A stretch of DNA of 64,000 nucleotides from Bog-473 sp963755495 (GCA_963755495.1 CAVWJS010000006.1:496001-560000); one strand, 5' to 3'. Counted from the first letter of the stretch, positions 1 through 16,767 are shown. The notes: generated from the sequence alone by a model not told the origin. Numbers and translations are program-made.

Positions 1-321
1 GGAGCTGAGTTCACCGGAATAGTGACAGAGCTCAAGGCACACCTGACGCAGGAGTTGTCGCACGTCCAGATCTTGGCTGAACAGGTGTCCTTCCTGGGCG
101 GCGAGCCCGGCACAACCGTGCCGCCAGTCGAGCGTCACGGCGACAGCCGCTTAGCCCTCAAGGCCGACCTGAGCTTGGAGACCGAGCAGTTGGAGCGCTA
201 CCGGGAGCGCTTCAGTCAGGCCAACGACCTGAACCTCGCCGACGTGGCCGAGGCCTTGCGCCCCCTGCTCGAGCAGACGCAAGAGCATGTGCGTGACCTG
301 CAAATGGTTCTCGGCGACTAA
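1..321 (+). CDS. Ferritin-like (bacterioferritin-type) protein, C-terminal part
   Basis: The frame is open from base 1, so this is the 3' part of a gene that starts outside the window; a GTG at 22 is internal. The visible protein has the end of a four-helix ferritin-like fold: a helix with E-L-S-H-V-Q followed by LAEQVSFLGGEP, the pattern bacterioferritins and related ferritin-like proteins show around a metal-ligating E/H pair, then two more amphipathic helices ending in a D-stop. The likely role is iron storage or redox handling. The exact subfamily cannot be told without the N-terminal half. Confidence 0.7.
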   Translation, partial: GAEFTGIVTELKAHLTQELSHVQILAEQVSFLGGEPGTTVPPVERHGDSRLALKADLSLETEQLERYRERFSQANDLNLADVAEALRPLLEQTQEHVRDLQMVLGD

Positions 322-442
322 CCGCCCGAACCCACGACCGGCGTTCCCTGCAGGCTTGCCGCGGGCCACTCGGAATCAACCTGCTCCCAATCCTCGCCTT
401 GCAGGCGACGGGGCGAAAATAAGGCCCAATGGGAACCCGAGC

Positions 443-467
443 GTGTGCCGTGGGTGCCTCGGCACAC
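443..467. terminator. Hairpin between ferritin-like gene and glgE
   Basis: GTGTGCC (443-449) and GGCACAC (461-467) form a perfect 7-bp stem with an 11-base loop. No T-run follows, so it may be a weak terminator of the ferritin-like gene or part of the glgE leader. The rest of 322-560 shows only a purine-rich stretch before the glgE ATG at 561. Confidence 0.35.
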
Positions 468-560
468 CGGTAGCATTGAGGGAGCGGGCGGCGGTTACTC
501 GTTCGTTTGTGAGTGATGTGGACCGGGTAAGAAGCTCACGAGAGAGAGGGTATTCGACGA

Positions 561-2705
561 ATGGCGACACGCCACGTAGCGCCTCGCCCCGCCGATGCAA
601 AAAAGGCCGAAGCGGAACACGAAGCACCGCAGGGGCAGGACCGAGGCCCGCTGACCGCCCCTCCTCTCCCAGCTGACTGGGCTCGGCCTGTCATTTCTTG
701 GGTGCGGCCGCAGGTCGACGGTGGCCGGAGGCCGGCAAAGGCCGCCGTCGGCGACACGGTCACAGTCCAGGCTGAGGCATTTGCAGATGGCCACGACGTG
801 CTCACCTGCGATCTGCTCGTCCGTGCGCAAGGCGCGCCGGGGTGGTCCTCGGGGCCCATGTCCTCCCAGGGCAACGATCTCTGGGAGGGGGAGTTTCCCG
901 TCACGACGATGGGTCTGTATCAATTTGCCGTCTCGGCCAAGGTGGATCGATTCCTGACCTGGCGCCGGGACCTTGGCGCCAGGACGGACGCCGGACAGGA
1001 CGTCACGCTGGAATTGCTGGTCGGCGCGGCGTTGATCGACGCCGCAGTCAAAAGGGGTACCTCCGACGAGCAGCGTCTGCTCTCCTTGGTGGCGGCCGAT
1101 TTGTGGAGCGCAGCGAGGGAGCTCGACGGAGAGGTGTCCGAGGACCTCGCCAGCTGGATCAGAGGGGCCACGCTTGGCGAGATCGTGTTCTCCGAGGAGC
1201 TCGGGAAGTTGATGAACCGCCTCTGCGATCCCGCGCACTCACTGACATCGGACGCCCTCTCCGTTGTCGTCGACCGGGAGAGAGCCCGTTTCAGCTCCTG
1301 GTACGAAATGTTCCCGCGTTCGGCTTCGGCCGACCCGTCGCTCCACGGGACGTTCGCCGACGTGCGGGCCAAGTTGCCCTACGTGGCGCATATGGGGTTT
1401 GACGTCTTGTATCTGCCCCCCATCCATCCCATCGGGCATACCGGCCGCAAGGGTCGCGACGGCGTCACGCAAGCCTCCCCGGACGATCCCGGCAGCCCGT
1501 GGGCCATTGGAGCCGCCGAGGGGGGGCATCGGAGCGTCCACCCCGCACTCGGAACATTGGACGAGTTCCGAGACCTCGTCACGGCAGCCGCCGCGCGGGG
1601 CATCGACGTAGCGATTGATATTGCATTTCAGGCCTCGCCTGATCATCCCTGGGTGACCGAACACCCGGCGTGGTTCCGCCACCTCCCCGACGGCAGCATC
1701 CGCCACGCAGAAAACCCGCCGAAACGCTACGAGGACATCTATCCACTCGACTTCGAAACCACCGATTGGCAGGCATTGTGGGCCGAGCTGCTCGACGTGG
1801 TGCGCTTCTGGGTCGCACAAGGGGTCAAGGTATTCCGGGTGGACAACCCGCACACGAAACCCTTCGCATTCTGGGAATGGATGATCGGCCACGTGAAGGC
1901 GGAGCACCCCGAGGTCATCTTCCTGTCCGAGGCCTTTACACGCCCGACGGTGATGCAGCATCTGGCCAAGGTGGGATTTACCCAGTCGTACACGTACTTC
2001 ACGTGGCGGAATACCAAATGGGAGCTCGAGACGTACCTGACCGAGCTCACCAAGACCGACGTGGCGGAGTACTTCCGACCCAACTTCTGGCCCAATACGC
2101 CCGACATCCTGCACGAGTCGCTGCAGACCGGGGGCCGCGCCGCCTTCTTGTCCCGGCTGGTGCTGGCGGCCACGCTCAGCTCGAACTACGGGATTTACGG
2201 CCCAGCCTTCGAATTGCAGGAGCACGTTCCCCGCTCGACCGGTTCCGAGGAGTACTTGCACTCGGAGAAGTACGAGGTCCGCTCATGGGACCTGGCGCGC
2301 CCGGACAGCCTTTCGGAGTTCATCGCTCGCGTGAACAAAATCCGGCGGGACCACGCCGCGCTGCAGTTCAACGACGCCTTGCATTTTCACCGTGTCGACA
2401 ACGACCGGATCATCGCCTATTCGAAGACCCGCCAGATTCGTGGCGACGACAGTGCGGCGGCGCCGGAACGAGACGTGATCGTGGCGGTCGTCAGCCTCGA
2501 CCACCTCGGCGTACAGTCGGGCTGGGTGGGACTCGACCTCGGGGTGCTCGGGCTCGATCCGGGACGACCCTACGTCATGCACGATCTGCTCACCGGCGCC
2601 ACGTACCGGTGGCAGGGGAGTCGACAACTTCGTCATGCTGGACCCCAGCGGGTTGGCGGCGCACCTGTTCTCCGTGGAGCAGGTCCGCTGCACGGCGCGA
2701 GCCGC

Positions 2706-2709
<4 letters not shown>
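561..2709 (+). CDS. glgE: Alpha-1,4-glucan:maltose-1-phosphate maltosyltransferase, with one +1 frame displacement
   Basis: GlgE transfers maltose from alpha-maltose-1-phosphate to growing alpha-1,4-glucan (GH13 subfamily 3). The protein has an N-terminal beta domain, then the catalytic barrel with the nucleophile in FRVDNPHTKPFAFWEW and the acid/base in FLSEAFTRP, followed by YTYFTWRN. The reading frame moves by one base near 2615-2622. After the shift the sequence reads DNFVMLDPSGLAAHLFSVEQ and stops at 2707-2709, giving about 715 aa, the usual GlgE size. Without the shift the frame would run into the next gene. The stop overlaps the treS ATG by 4 bases. The shift is either a sequence error or a real recoding or mutation. 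Confidence 0.93.
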
Positions 2710-6064
<3,355 letters not shown>

Positions 6065-6068
<4 letters not shown>

Positions 6069-8175
6069 GATCACGTCGAGAGGCGACCACCGCAAAGGCC
6101 GAGCTGTTGCAGCTGGCCGACGTGTATGGCATTCAGCCGGCGTATGGGGGCGAAGACGGGACGACGCACCGGGCCGACGAGGATACCGTCCTGGCCATTC
6201 TGCAGGCCTTGGGCGCTCCCCTCGGTTCGGCGGCTCATGCGGCAGCCGCTCTCGCCGCGCACCGCGAAGAGAAGGCGCGTCGTCACCTGGAGCCGATTCT
6301 CGTGCACCGGGTAGGGAAGCCCGGGTCGACCACCTTGACGCTGCCCCGCTCGGTCCACCCGCGTCAGGTGTGGTGCACGATAGAGCTCGAGGATGGCCAA
6401 GTCCGCCACCAGCAGTTGTCGGGCAGCATCACGAACATGTCGGCCGGGGCGGAGCCCCCTGGGGTAGCGCAGAGCACGTACCGCTTCTCCTTAGAGCCGG
6501 ACCCGACGCGGCCCCTACCGCCCGGCTATCACCAGGTCATCGTCGAATGGCCGGGGGCACACGCCAGGGCCCTGTTGATCGCCGCACCGCCCTGTCCCGA
6601 CCCTTCGCGCGGTTGGGGGGTCTTTCTCCCTCTCCATGCGCTGCGGACGGATCAGGACTGGGGCGTGGGCAGCTACACCGACCTGGCCGACCTGGGGGAG
6701 TGGATCGGCGACCTCGGGGCCTCCATGCTGGGAGCGCTCCCGCTCTATCCGGCGTTCCTCGACCCGCCCGCCGACCCGAGCCCCTACCTTCCGGTCAGCC
6801 GGCTGGCCTACAACGAGGTCTTCGTCGATCCCACTTCGCTGCCCGAACTGGCCGAATCACCAGAAGCTCGACGATTGTTGGATTCGGATGAGTTCCGGCG
6901 GCGCCTCTCCTCCGTTCATCACGCCGCTCTCGTCGATTACGAGGAAGTCGTACGTCTGCGGCGTCAGGTCCTGACACCAATGGCCGAGGTGCTTCTGAGC
7001 GGAGCGTCGACGCGCCATGACCAACTGGCCTCGTTCACCGAGCGCCATCCCGAGCTCGTGGCCTACGCGCGTTTCCGGGCCGACCTCGACGCACGCGCGC
7101 CCGAGGCGGGCGACAACGGCTATGCCTCCAACGACGCCGGGAAGCCCCCGTCCTCATTCGGCTACCACCTGTACGCCCAATGGGCCGCAGCACAGCAGTT
7201 GACGGTTGCCGCGTCCGCCGCCCCCCTTTATGCCGACCTTCCCATTGGCGTCCACCCTGATGGATTCGATCCGCTCTGGGCGCCGGGGGTCTTCGTGAGC
7301 GGGGTGCACGGCGGCGCGCCGCCCGACCTGTTCTTCGAGGGCGGGCAGGACTGGTCCTTTCCTCCCCTTCATCCCGAGCGGGTGAGAGAGGACGGGTATC
7401 GCTACTTCATTGACATCGTGCGGCGTGCCTTTGCCCATGCCTCCTACTTGCGGGTCGATCACGTGATGGGCCTGCAGCGCCTGTATTGGATCCCCGCGGG
7501 TTTCGACGCTCGTCACGGTGCCTATGTCTCCTACCGGGCCGACGAGCTTCACGCGGTGGTCTCGCTCGAAGCACACCGTGCGGGCACGGTCGTCGTCGGT
7601 GAGGACCTCGGAACGGTCCCCGCCGGAGTGCGAGAGCGCATGACCCGGGACCACATGCTGCGGTCATGGGTCCTCCAATTCGAATCGACCGTGGAAGACC
7701 CCTTGCCGGCGCCGCCCGCCGCCGTGCTGGCGTCATGGGGCACTCATGATCTGGCGCGTTTTGGCGCGTACTTCTGGGGCCTCGACATCGATGAGAACGA
7801 GCGTGCCGGCCGGCTGTCGGCGCAAGAAGCAACGACGCAGCGCGAGGAGCGCGCGCGCTGGCGCGCCGCCATGACCGAAGCCAGCGGCGCCACGGAAGAA
7901 GCCGGGGAGGCCGCCGACCGTGCCGCCGCCGTTCTTCGCAGCTGTTTGGCCCACCTGGCGCAGAGTGAGGCCGACCTGATCATGGTGGACCTCGAAGAGC
8001 TCTGGGGAGAGCGCCAGCCGCAGAATCGGCCGGGCACGGGGACCGAGGCGGCCAACTGGCGTCGCCGGGCCTCGCGGACGCTCGAAGCGGCGCGCAAGGA
8101 CAGCGAGACCAACGATTTCCTGCGGCAGCTGAACCAGCGTCGACTGACCGTGACCGATCGGGTGGCCGTCCTTCA

Positions 8176-8179
<4 letters not shown>
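6065..8179 (+). CDS. malQ: 4-alpha-glucanotransferase (amylomaltase)
   Basis: GH77 enzyme of 704 aa that transfers alpha-1,4-glucan segments between oligosaccharides. Recognisable pieces are the SYTDLADLGEWIGDLGAS region, the PSPYLPVSRLAYNEVFVD loop, the nucleophile in YLRVDHVMGLQRLYWIP, the acid in VVVGEDLGTVP and the third carboxylate in WGTHDLARF. The N-terminal roughly 150 residues form the extra domain seen in long actinobacterial MalQ. The GTG start overlaps the treS-mak stop (GTGA), and the end overlaps the glgB ATG by 4 bases, so it is translated with the operon. The frame is intact, in contrast to the two genes before it. Confidence 0.93.
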
Positions 8180-10088
<1,909 letters not shown>

Positions 10089-10092
<4 letters not shown>

Positions 10093-12008
10093 CGTCGGCG
10101 TTCTCAATCGGGGCGGTGCCCGTCGACGAGGGAAGGACGCACTTTTTGGTGTGGGCGCCGGCGCGGAGCCGTGTCGCCTTGTCCTTCCCGGACGATGGGC
10201 GCGTGGTGGAGCTCTCCCGTCTTGGCGGGGGCTCTTACGGAGCGCTGGTGGACGGGTGCGGTGTCGGAGATCGCTATCACTACCTCCTCGACGACGACGG
10301 CCCATTCGCCGACCCGGCGTCGAGGGCCCAGCCCGAGGGCGTACACGGCCCGTCACAAGTGGTCGACCTGCGTGCGCACCAGTGGGGTGACGCGGCGCAC
10401 CGGTCCCGGCCGTTGTGGCAGCACGTGATCTCCGAGGTACACGTCGGGACCGTGACGGCCGAGGGCACCTTCGACGGGGCCGTGGCCGTGCTCGACGATC
10501 TGGTGGAAGTGGGGATCAGTGCCGTCGAGCTCATGCCGGTGGCCCAGTTCCCCGGGGCACGAAACTGGGGCTACGACGGCGTCTTCCCCTTTGCCGTGCA
10601 GAACTCGTACGGCGGTGCGGCCGGGTTGCAGCGATTCGTCGACGCCTGCCATCTCCGAGGGCTCGACGTCATCCTCGATGTCGTCTACAACCACCTTGGT
10701 CCCGAAGGCAACATCCTCGATGCGTTCGGTCCTTACTTCACCGACCGCTATCGCACGCCCTGGGGCCCGGCTGTCAATTTCGACGGAGCGGGGTCCGATG
10801 GCGTGCGGGCTTACTTCTTGGAGAACGCGCGACAATGGTTCGCCGAGTTTCATATTGATGGTCTCCGGCTCGATGCGGTGCACGAGATCATCGACCGCAG
10901 TGCAGTGCCGTTTCTGAGCGAGCTGTCCGATGTGGTCAGTGATCTGGACCACGGGTTTTTGGTGGCCGAGAGCGCGGACAACAACCCGCGGCTCATCACC
11001 GCGCGCAGTGCCGGCGGGCTCGGTATGGACGCGCAGTGGAACGACGACTTCCATCACTCGCTGCATGCGGCCATTACCGGCGAGCGCACCGGCTATTACG
11101 TCGACTACGGCCCGGTGGACGACATCGCAAAGGCGATGGGAGAGGGCTTTGTCTATCAAGGAGAGTTCTCGACCTTCCGGAACATGCATCATGGTGGTCC
11201 GTCAGTGGGCATTGCGCCCGAGCGCTTCGTCGTCTTCGCCCAGAATCACGACCACATCGGCAACCGGCCCAGAGGTGACAGGCTGGTGACCTTGGTGACG
11301 TTGCCGCAGGCTCAGCTGGCGGCGGCGCTTGTCCTCCTGGCCCCCGGAGTCCCCCTGCTTTTCATGGGGGAGGAGTACGGCGACCCCGCGGCATTTCCCT
11401 ACTTCATCGACCACGGCGACCCCGCCCTGATCGAAGCGGTGCGAAAGGGCCGGGCCGAGGAGTTCGCCGCCTTCGCCAGCGGCGGCGGGGTGCTTGACGC
11501 CGACGCCGCGGCCACTTTCGACGCGGCGCGCCTTGACCGTTCGTTGCGCCACCAGGGCGCGCACCAGTTCCAGTGGGCCCTTCACCGGGCGCTTATTGGT
11601 CTGCGACGGACGCATCCCGCCTTCCGCCACTCCTGGCTCCGCACCGCCCGGGCCTTCGCCTCGGCCAATGTCGTCACCTTGGTCCGCGCCCAGGCGCAAG
11701 ACGCCCTCGTCGCCTTGTTCAACGTTTCGGCCGAAGCGGTCGACGCCGTGATGCCCGAGCCGCCTCTCGGCTGGCACCCTGGGGGGGAGGGTGAGGCGGA
11801 CCGCGCCGGCTCCAACAGCGCCAGCTCCAACAGCGCAGTGTCGTCCTGGTCGAAGTTGCTCTCGGCCGGATCCCCCGAGTTCGGTGGTCGCGGCGAGGTG
11901 TTGCCGACGGTGGTCTCGCCCGGCGACCTCGTGCGGCTCGACCCCTGGGAATTCTGCGCCTATCAGCTCTCCGCCTCTCACTCCGCCGACAGCCCAGGTG
12001 AAGCGTGA
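10089..12008 (+). CDS. treZ: Malto-oligosyltrehalose trehalohydrolase
   Basis: TreZ releases trehalose from maltooligosyl trehalose (GH13). The 639-aa product starts at the ATG overlapping the glgB stop; a longer frame upstream would overlap glgB and is less likely. Motifs are FLVWAPARSRVALSF at the N-terminus, EVHVGTVTAEGTF, the nucleophile in FHIDGLRLDAVHEI, the acid in LVAESADNN, FAQNHDHIGNRP and LLFMGEEYGDPAAFPYF. The last 100 residues include a low-complexity SNSASSNSAVSS stretch. Its usual partner TreY, which makes the substrate, is not in the window. The end overlaps the glgX GTG. Confidence 0.92.
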
Positions 12009-14128
12009 GGGTCTGGCCCGGCGGCCCGCATCCGCTCGGCGCCACCTGGGACGGTCAGGGGGTCAATTTCGCGCTCTTTTCCGAGAGCGCGCAGGCGGTG
12101 CAACTCTGCCTCTTCGACAGTGCAACGGCGGCCGAGCCGACGGCGACGATCACCATGGGCGAGCAGACCGACAACGTCTGGCATGTGTACCTGCCCGACG
12201 TGCGGCCCGGCGCGCTGTACGGCTACCGGGTCGATGGACCCTACGAGCCGCACCGGGGGCATCGATTCAATGCCAGCAAGTTGCTGATCGATCCCTATGC
12301 CAAGGCGGTAAGTGGGCCGATCCGCTGGAGCGACGAGCTCTTCGGTTACACCATCGGCGATCCCAAAGAAGATCTCTCGTTCGACACGCGTGACTCGGCC
12401 GGCGCCATGCCGAAATGTCTGGTGGTGGACCCGGCGTTCACCTGGGATGACGACCGATCACCTAACACGCCCTGGAACCAGACCGTGATCTATGAGACCC
12501 ATGTGCGCGGCATGACGGCGCGTCACCCCGGTGTGCCCGAGCACTTGCGCGGCACGTATCTGGGGTTGGCCTCGGACCCCATCATCGATCATCTGTTGGA
12601 GCTCGGCGTGACCGCGGTCGAGCTGATGCCGGTGCATCACTTCGTCAACGATCGGCATCTCGTCGATCAGGGACTGACCAATTTCTGGGGTTACAACTCG
12701 ATCGCCTTCTTGGCGCCCCATGTGGGCTATGCCACGGGAGGTCTCGGTCAGCAGGTGAGCGAGTTCAAGTCCATGGTGCGCACTCTGCACCGGGCCGGAC
12801 TCGAGGTAATCCTCGATGTCGTCTACAACCACACCGGCGAGGGAAACCAGCTCGGCCCCACGCTGTCTTTGCGGGGCATCGATAATTCGGTCTACTACCG
12901 CCTGATGCCGGACCAGCCCCAGTATCACCTCGACTACACCGGTACCGGGAACAGCCTCAACATCCTCCATCCGCGGGCCATGGGCTTGGTCACCGACAGC
13001 CTGCGCTACTGGGTGACCGACATGCACGTGGACGGTTTCCGCTTCGACCTGGCTCCCGTATTGGTGCGCGGGTATGAGGCCGGCCAGCCGAGTGCATTCT
13101 TCGAGATCATCCAACAAGACCCCGTGCTCTCCAAGGTGAAGCTCATCGCCGAGCCTTGGGATGCCAGCCCCGATGGCTACCAATTGGGGCAATTCCCCAC
13201 GGGGTGGTCGGAGTGGAACGGCGCCTTCCGGGATTGCGTCCGCCGCTTCTGGCGCGGCGACCCGGGCCAGGTGCCCGAGCTCGCCTCGCGCCTCACCGGT
13301 TCCAGCGACATCTACGCTCCGAGCGGTCGCCGCACCTATGCGACCATCAACTTCGTCACCTGTCATGACGGCTTCACGCTGACGGACCTGGTCAGCTACG
13401 AGGACAAGCACAACGAAGCCAATGGCGAGGGGAACCGGGACGGGGCGCAGGACAACGCCAGCCGCAACTGGGGGGCGGAGGGTCCGACGAACTCGGCCCG
13501 TATCCAGCGCTCCCGGGACCGCATGAAGAGGAATTTGCTCACCACGCTCCTGTTGGCAGAAGGAGTCCCGATGTTGTTGGGGGGCGATGAGATCGGCCGC
13601 TCGCAACAGGGCAATAACAATGCGTACTGCCAGGACAACGAGGTGAGCTGGTTCGACTGGGACGTCGGCGAATCCGGCTGGGACATGCGCGATTTCGTGC
13701 GCGATCTGATCGCCGTCATGAAGGGCAATCCAATCCTGCGCCGCCGGGGCTTCTTCACCGGCACCGTGGTGCCGGGGACCGTGACCAAGGACGTGACCTG
13801 GATTCGTGCCAACGGTCAGGAGATGACCGAGGAGGAGTGGTCCGATCCCAACAACCAGAGCATCGGCATGCTCCTCTTCGGAATGGCGGCCGATGAGGTC
13901 GACACGCGTGGGCGCTCCGCCCCCGCCGACACCCTGCTCCTGCTGCTCAATGCTGGCCCGCGGTCGCACTCCTATACCTTGCCTAACTTGGAGAATCCCG
14001 GAATTTGGGAAGAGCTGATCAACACGGCCCGGCCCGGGCCCTATGCGCGCCAGATGCGCAACGAAGCGGTGAACCTGACGGCGCACTCGAGCATGTTGCT
14101 GCGCCACACGGAAAGAATCGAGGGATAA
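12005..14128 (+). CDS. glgX: Glycogen debranching enzyme (GlgX/TreX type)
   Basis: Isoamylase-type GH13 enzyme of 707 aa that cleaves alpha-1,6 branches. It begins PGGPHPLGATWDGQGVNFA, typical of GlgX/TreX, and carries DVVYNHTGEGN, the nucleophile in MHVDGFRFDLAPVL, the acid in LIAEPWD followed by GYQLGQFPTGWSEWN, VTCHDGFTLTDLVSY and GDEIGRSQQGNNNAYCQDNE. The GTG start overlaps the treZ stop by 4 bases. Next to treZ it may serve the TreX-TreY-TreZ route as well as glycogen breakdown. This is the last glucan gene of the operon. Confidence 0.95.
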   Translation: MRVWPGGPHPLGATWDGQGVNFALFSESAQAVQLCLFDSATAAEPTATITMGEQTDNVWHVYLPDVRPGALYGYRVDGPYEPHRGHRFNASKLLIDPYAKAVSGPIRWSDELFGYTIGDPKEDLSFDTRDSAGAMPKCLVVDPAFTWDDDRSPNTPWNQTVIYETHVRGMTARHPGVPEHLRGTYLGLASDPIIDHLLELGVTAVELMPVHHFVNDRHLVDQGLTNFWGYNSIAFLAPHVGYATGGLGQQVSEFKSMVRTLHRAGLEVILDVVYNHTGEGNQLGPTLSLRGIDNSVYYRLMPDQPQYHLDYTGTGNSLNILHPRAMGLVTDSLRYWVTDMHVDGFRFDLAPVLVRGYEAGQPSAFFEIIQQDPVLSKVKLIAEPWDASPDGYQLGQFPTGWSEWNGAFRDCVRRFWRGDPGQVPELASRLTGSSDIYAPSGRRTYATINFVTCHDGFTLTDLVSYEDKHNEANGEGNRDGAQDNASRNWGAEGPTNSARIQRSRDRMKRNLLTTLLLAEGVPMLLGGDEIGRSQQGNNNAYCQDNEVSWFDWDVGESGWDMRDFVRDLIAVMKGNPILRRRGFFTGTVVPGTVTKDVTWIRANGQEMTEEEWSDPNNQSIGMLLFGMAADEVDTRGRSAPADTLLLLLNAGPRSHSYTLPNLENPGIWEELINTARPGPYARQMRNEAVNLTAHSSMLLRHTERIEG

Positions 14129-15760
14129 ATGCCCAGGGATAATGCGGCAGTTGACGGACCACGCGCGACACGTGACGGCACCATGAGCACTCCGAACGGG
14201 CGGAGCGTGCCGGACTGGGTCATCTTGGCCGTGGCCTGCGTGGCGCAGTTCATGGTCGTGCTCGATGTGTCCATCGTCAATGTCGCCCTTCCCTCCATCG
14301 GGCGGGACCTGCACTACAGCCCCACTGGTCTGCAGTGGGTGGTCAATGCCTACGTGCTCACCTTTGCCGGTTTCTTGTTGCTCGGCGGGCGGGCGGCCGA
14401 CCTTTTCGGGCGCCGCCGCGTGTATCTCTTCGGGCTCGGCTTGTTCACGCTGGCCAGCCTGGTGGGCGGCCTGGCCCAGAACGCGGCGTGGCTCACGACG
14501 GCACGGGCGGTGCAAGGCATCGGCGGGGCCTTCTTGTCGCCGGCCACCCTCACCATCATCGTCACGACCTTTTCGGGCGCGCGTATGGTCAAGGCTTTGG
14601 GCCTTTGGAGTGCCGTCGCCGGAGCCGGCGGCGCGGCCGGGGTGATCCTCGGCGGCGTCCTCACCTCCGAGCTCTCGTGGCGTTGGGTCCTTTTCGTGAA
14701 CCTGCCCATCGGTGTGGCCGCCACTGCGGCGGCACTCGTCTACCTGACCGAGGCCAAGCGCACCAGCCGCGAGGAGAGCTCACCGAGACTGGACATCGGC
14801 GGTGCGCTCACCGTGACCGCCGGGTTGGGGGCCCTGATCTATGCCATCGTCGGCACGGACACCCATGCCTGGGGCTCGACCTACACCCTGTCGATCCTGG
14901 GCGTGGCCGTGGTGTTGCTGGCCGCCTTTACCTTCATCGAGTTCAAGGTGGCGCACACCCCGCTGGTGCCGTTCCGCCTCTTCCGCTCGCGTGCCGTTTC
15001 GGGGTCGAACCTGGTGATGTTCCTGGTGGGCGCGGCGTTTTTTTCGATGTGGTACTTCCTGTCCCTCTACTTGCAGAACGTCCTCGGCTACGGCGCGCTC
15101 CGGACCGGCCTGGCCTTTCTTCCCATGGCCATCGCCATCATCATCGGCTCCCAGATCAGTGCGCGTCTTCTGGCCACGGTGGGTGTGCGGCCGCTTCTCG
15201 TCGCCGGCACCGGTCTCATGGTGGTGGGCTTCGGCTGGCTGGCCCAGATCGGCTCGGAGAGCCACTACTGGGACCATGTCTTCGGCCCGGGCTGCATCAT
15301 CTCGCTCGCCATCGGGCTGCTCTTCACGCCGCTGGCCAACTCCGCCACGGCCGGCGTGCACTTCACCGAGGCGGGCCTGGCCTCGGGTGTACTCAACACA
15401 TCCCGGCAGATGGGGGGCTCCATCGGATTGGCCGTCTTGGCCACGATCGCCATCGATCACACCCACGCCATCCTCGGCGGGGGCCACGGGTCGGCGACAG
15501 CCAGTGCGGCCGCCTTGACCTCGGGCTACGCCCGGGCCTTCGTCTTGGCCGCCATTTTGGGGGCGGTCGCCTTCGCCGCCTCGTTCATTGTCCCGAGCAT
15601 CGGGCGTAGCGGCAGAGAGCAGTCGCCGGCTGAGCACTCGCCGGCTGAGGCGTCGCCGGCGCAGGAGTCCTTCGTCGCGGTGGTGGGCGGCGTGGAAGGG
15701 GCGCTCCCGGCCCTCGATCCGCTGGCCCAGGGCTCCGAAGTACGGATTGACCCGGCTTGA
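14129..15760 (+). CDS. MFS drug-type exporter, DHA2 family
   Basis: A 543-aa membrane protein with about 14 hydrophobic helices, as in EmrB/QacA-type proton antiporters. It has the DVSIVNVALPSIGRDL motif in the first helix, GGRAADLFGRRRVYLFG after the second, and the glycine-rich GAGGAAGVILGGVL antiporter motif in helix 5. The first 30 residues are hydrophilic, so translation could begin at the inner ATG of MSTPNGRSVPDW. The C-terminal tail has imperfect S-P-A-E repeats. It follows the glgX stop directly, but a functional link to glucan metabolism is not evident; the substrate is unknown. Confidence 0.88.
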   Translation: MPRDNAAVDGPRATRDGTMSTPNGRSVPDWVILAVACVAQFMVVLDVSIVNVALPSIGRDLHYSPTGLQWVVNAYVLTFAGFLLLGGRAADLFGRRRVYLFGLGLFTLASLVGGLAQNAAWLTTARAVQGIGGAFLSPATLTIIVTTFSGARMVKALGLWSAVAGAGGAAGVILGGVLTSELSWRWVLFVNLPIGVAATAAALVYLTEAKRTSREESSPRLDIGGALTVTAGLGALIYAIVGTDTHAWGSTYTLSILGVAVVLLAAFTFIEFKVAHTPLVPFRLFRSRAVSGSNLVMFLVGAAFFSMWYFLSLYLQNVLGYGALRTGLAFLPMAIAIIIGSQISARLLATVGVRPLLVAGTGLMVVGFGWLAQIGSESHYWDHVFGPGCIISLAIGLLFTPLANSATAGVHFTEAGLASGVLNTSRQMGGSIGLAVLATIAIDHTHAILGGGHGSATASAAALTSGYARAFVLAAILGAVAFAASFIVPSIGRSGREQSPAEHSPAEASPAQESFVAVVGGVEGALPALDPLAQGSEVRIDPA

Positions 15761-15805
15761 GAGCCCGGCTTGCGCTCCAACGTGAGCAAGTACGCTGACG
15801 TGGCC

Positions 15806-16645
15806 ATGACACCCGATACCGCCGCCACGCAGACATCCACCCCAACGGGGAGAAGCGCTGCCACTGAGAGAAACACCGTGCCCAGGGCGCTCGATTCATC
15901 CGCCCTGGTGGCGCGCCTAGGCGACGTCTCCCAGTGGGAGCTCGAGGTCCTGGAGAACCAGCACCTCACCCCGAGCATGCGGAGGATTCGCTGCACCGCA
16001 CCTGGTCTCGCCGATCTGTCGTACCTCCCCGGGCAAGATGTGATGCTGAACGTTCCTACGCCGTCAGGCCCCACCTTTCGGCGGCGTTACACCATTCGCT
16101 CCTTCGAGCCCGCGGTCCCGGCGATCGACATCGACGTGGTCCTGCACGGCGATGGTCCGGCGGCGTCCTGGGCCACTGACGTAAAGCCGGGCGACACCAT
16201 TGAGGCCATCGGGCCCCGGGGCAAGATCACCGTGGACCCCGACGCGCACTGGCACCTTTTTGCCGGCGACGATTCAGCAGTTCCCGCCAGCCTGGCCATG
16301 GCCGCGTCGTTGCCTGAGCCGGCCGATGCCCTCGTCGTCCTCGAGGTCGACGGACCCGACGACGAGCAAGCGGCAATTGCACCTGACGGCCAGGTTGTCC
16401 CCGTCCGCTGGTTGCACCGCGCCGGCGGCGACCCGGCGTCGGGGGACCAGCTGGTCGCCGCCCTGGCCGACCTCCCATTACCTTCGGGATCCGGCCACGC
16501 CTACCTGGCCGGTGAGCTCGGGGTGGTGGCGGAAATGCGCAAAGCCCTGCTCGCCCGCGGCATGGCGCCCGAGCAAGTTTCCGCCAAGGCCTACTGGCGG
16601 GTCGGGAGAGCCAACGCCGCCCACGGTGAACCCGAGCGTCCCTAG
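15806..16645 (+). CDS. Siderophore-interacting-protein-like flavoreductase
   Basis: The product resembles the SIP/ViuB family, which use FAD to reduce ferric siderophores in the cytoplasm. The FAD-binding part contains FRRRYTIRSFEP (an RxYTxR-type motif) and the C-terminal part shows AYLAGELGVVAEMRKALLARG and the family ending AYWRVGRANAAHGEP. The ATG at 15806 (MTPDTAAT) is preferred; an upstream ATG at 15770 adds 12 residues that do not look like protein. It is single and follows the MFS gene at a short gap. Substrate and reductant are inferred from the family only. Confidence 0.83.
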   Translation: MTPDTAATQTSTPTGRSAATERNTVPRALDSSALVARLGDVSQWELEVLENQHLTPSMRRIRCTAPGLADLSYLPGQDVMLNVPTPSGPTFRRRYTIRSFEPAVPAIDIDVVLHGDGPAASWATDVKPGDTIEAIGPRGKITVDPDAHWHLFAGDDSAVPASLAMAASLPEPADALVVLEVDGPDDEQAAIAPDGQVVPVRWLHRAGGDPASGDQLVAALADLPLPSGSGHAYLAGELGVVAEMRKALLARGMAPEQVSAKAYWRVGRANAAHGEPERP

Positions 16646-16767
16646 CATCCCCTAGGCTGCTCTCATCCGATGGCCGCTGGTGGGCGGCCGCCGAAGCAAG
16701 TGACGGCGGGCCACATGGGTCGGGCGGTGTTCAAGTTGCCCGGTGGGCTGATCTGCCAGTAGACCAT

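Noticed and set aside
16646..16767. Possible transposase C-terminal fragment (plus frame reading GGRPPKQVTAGHMGRAVFK)
   Set aside because: Too short and no catalytic residues visible; cannot be separated from chance.
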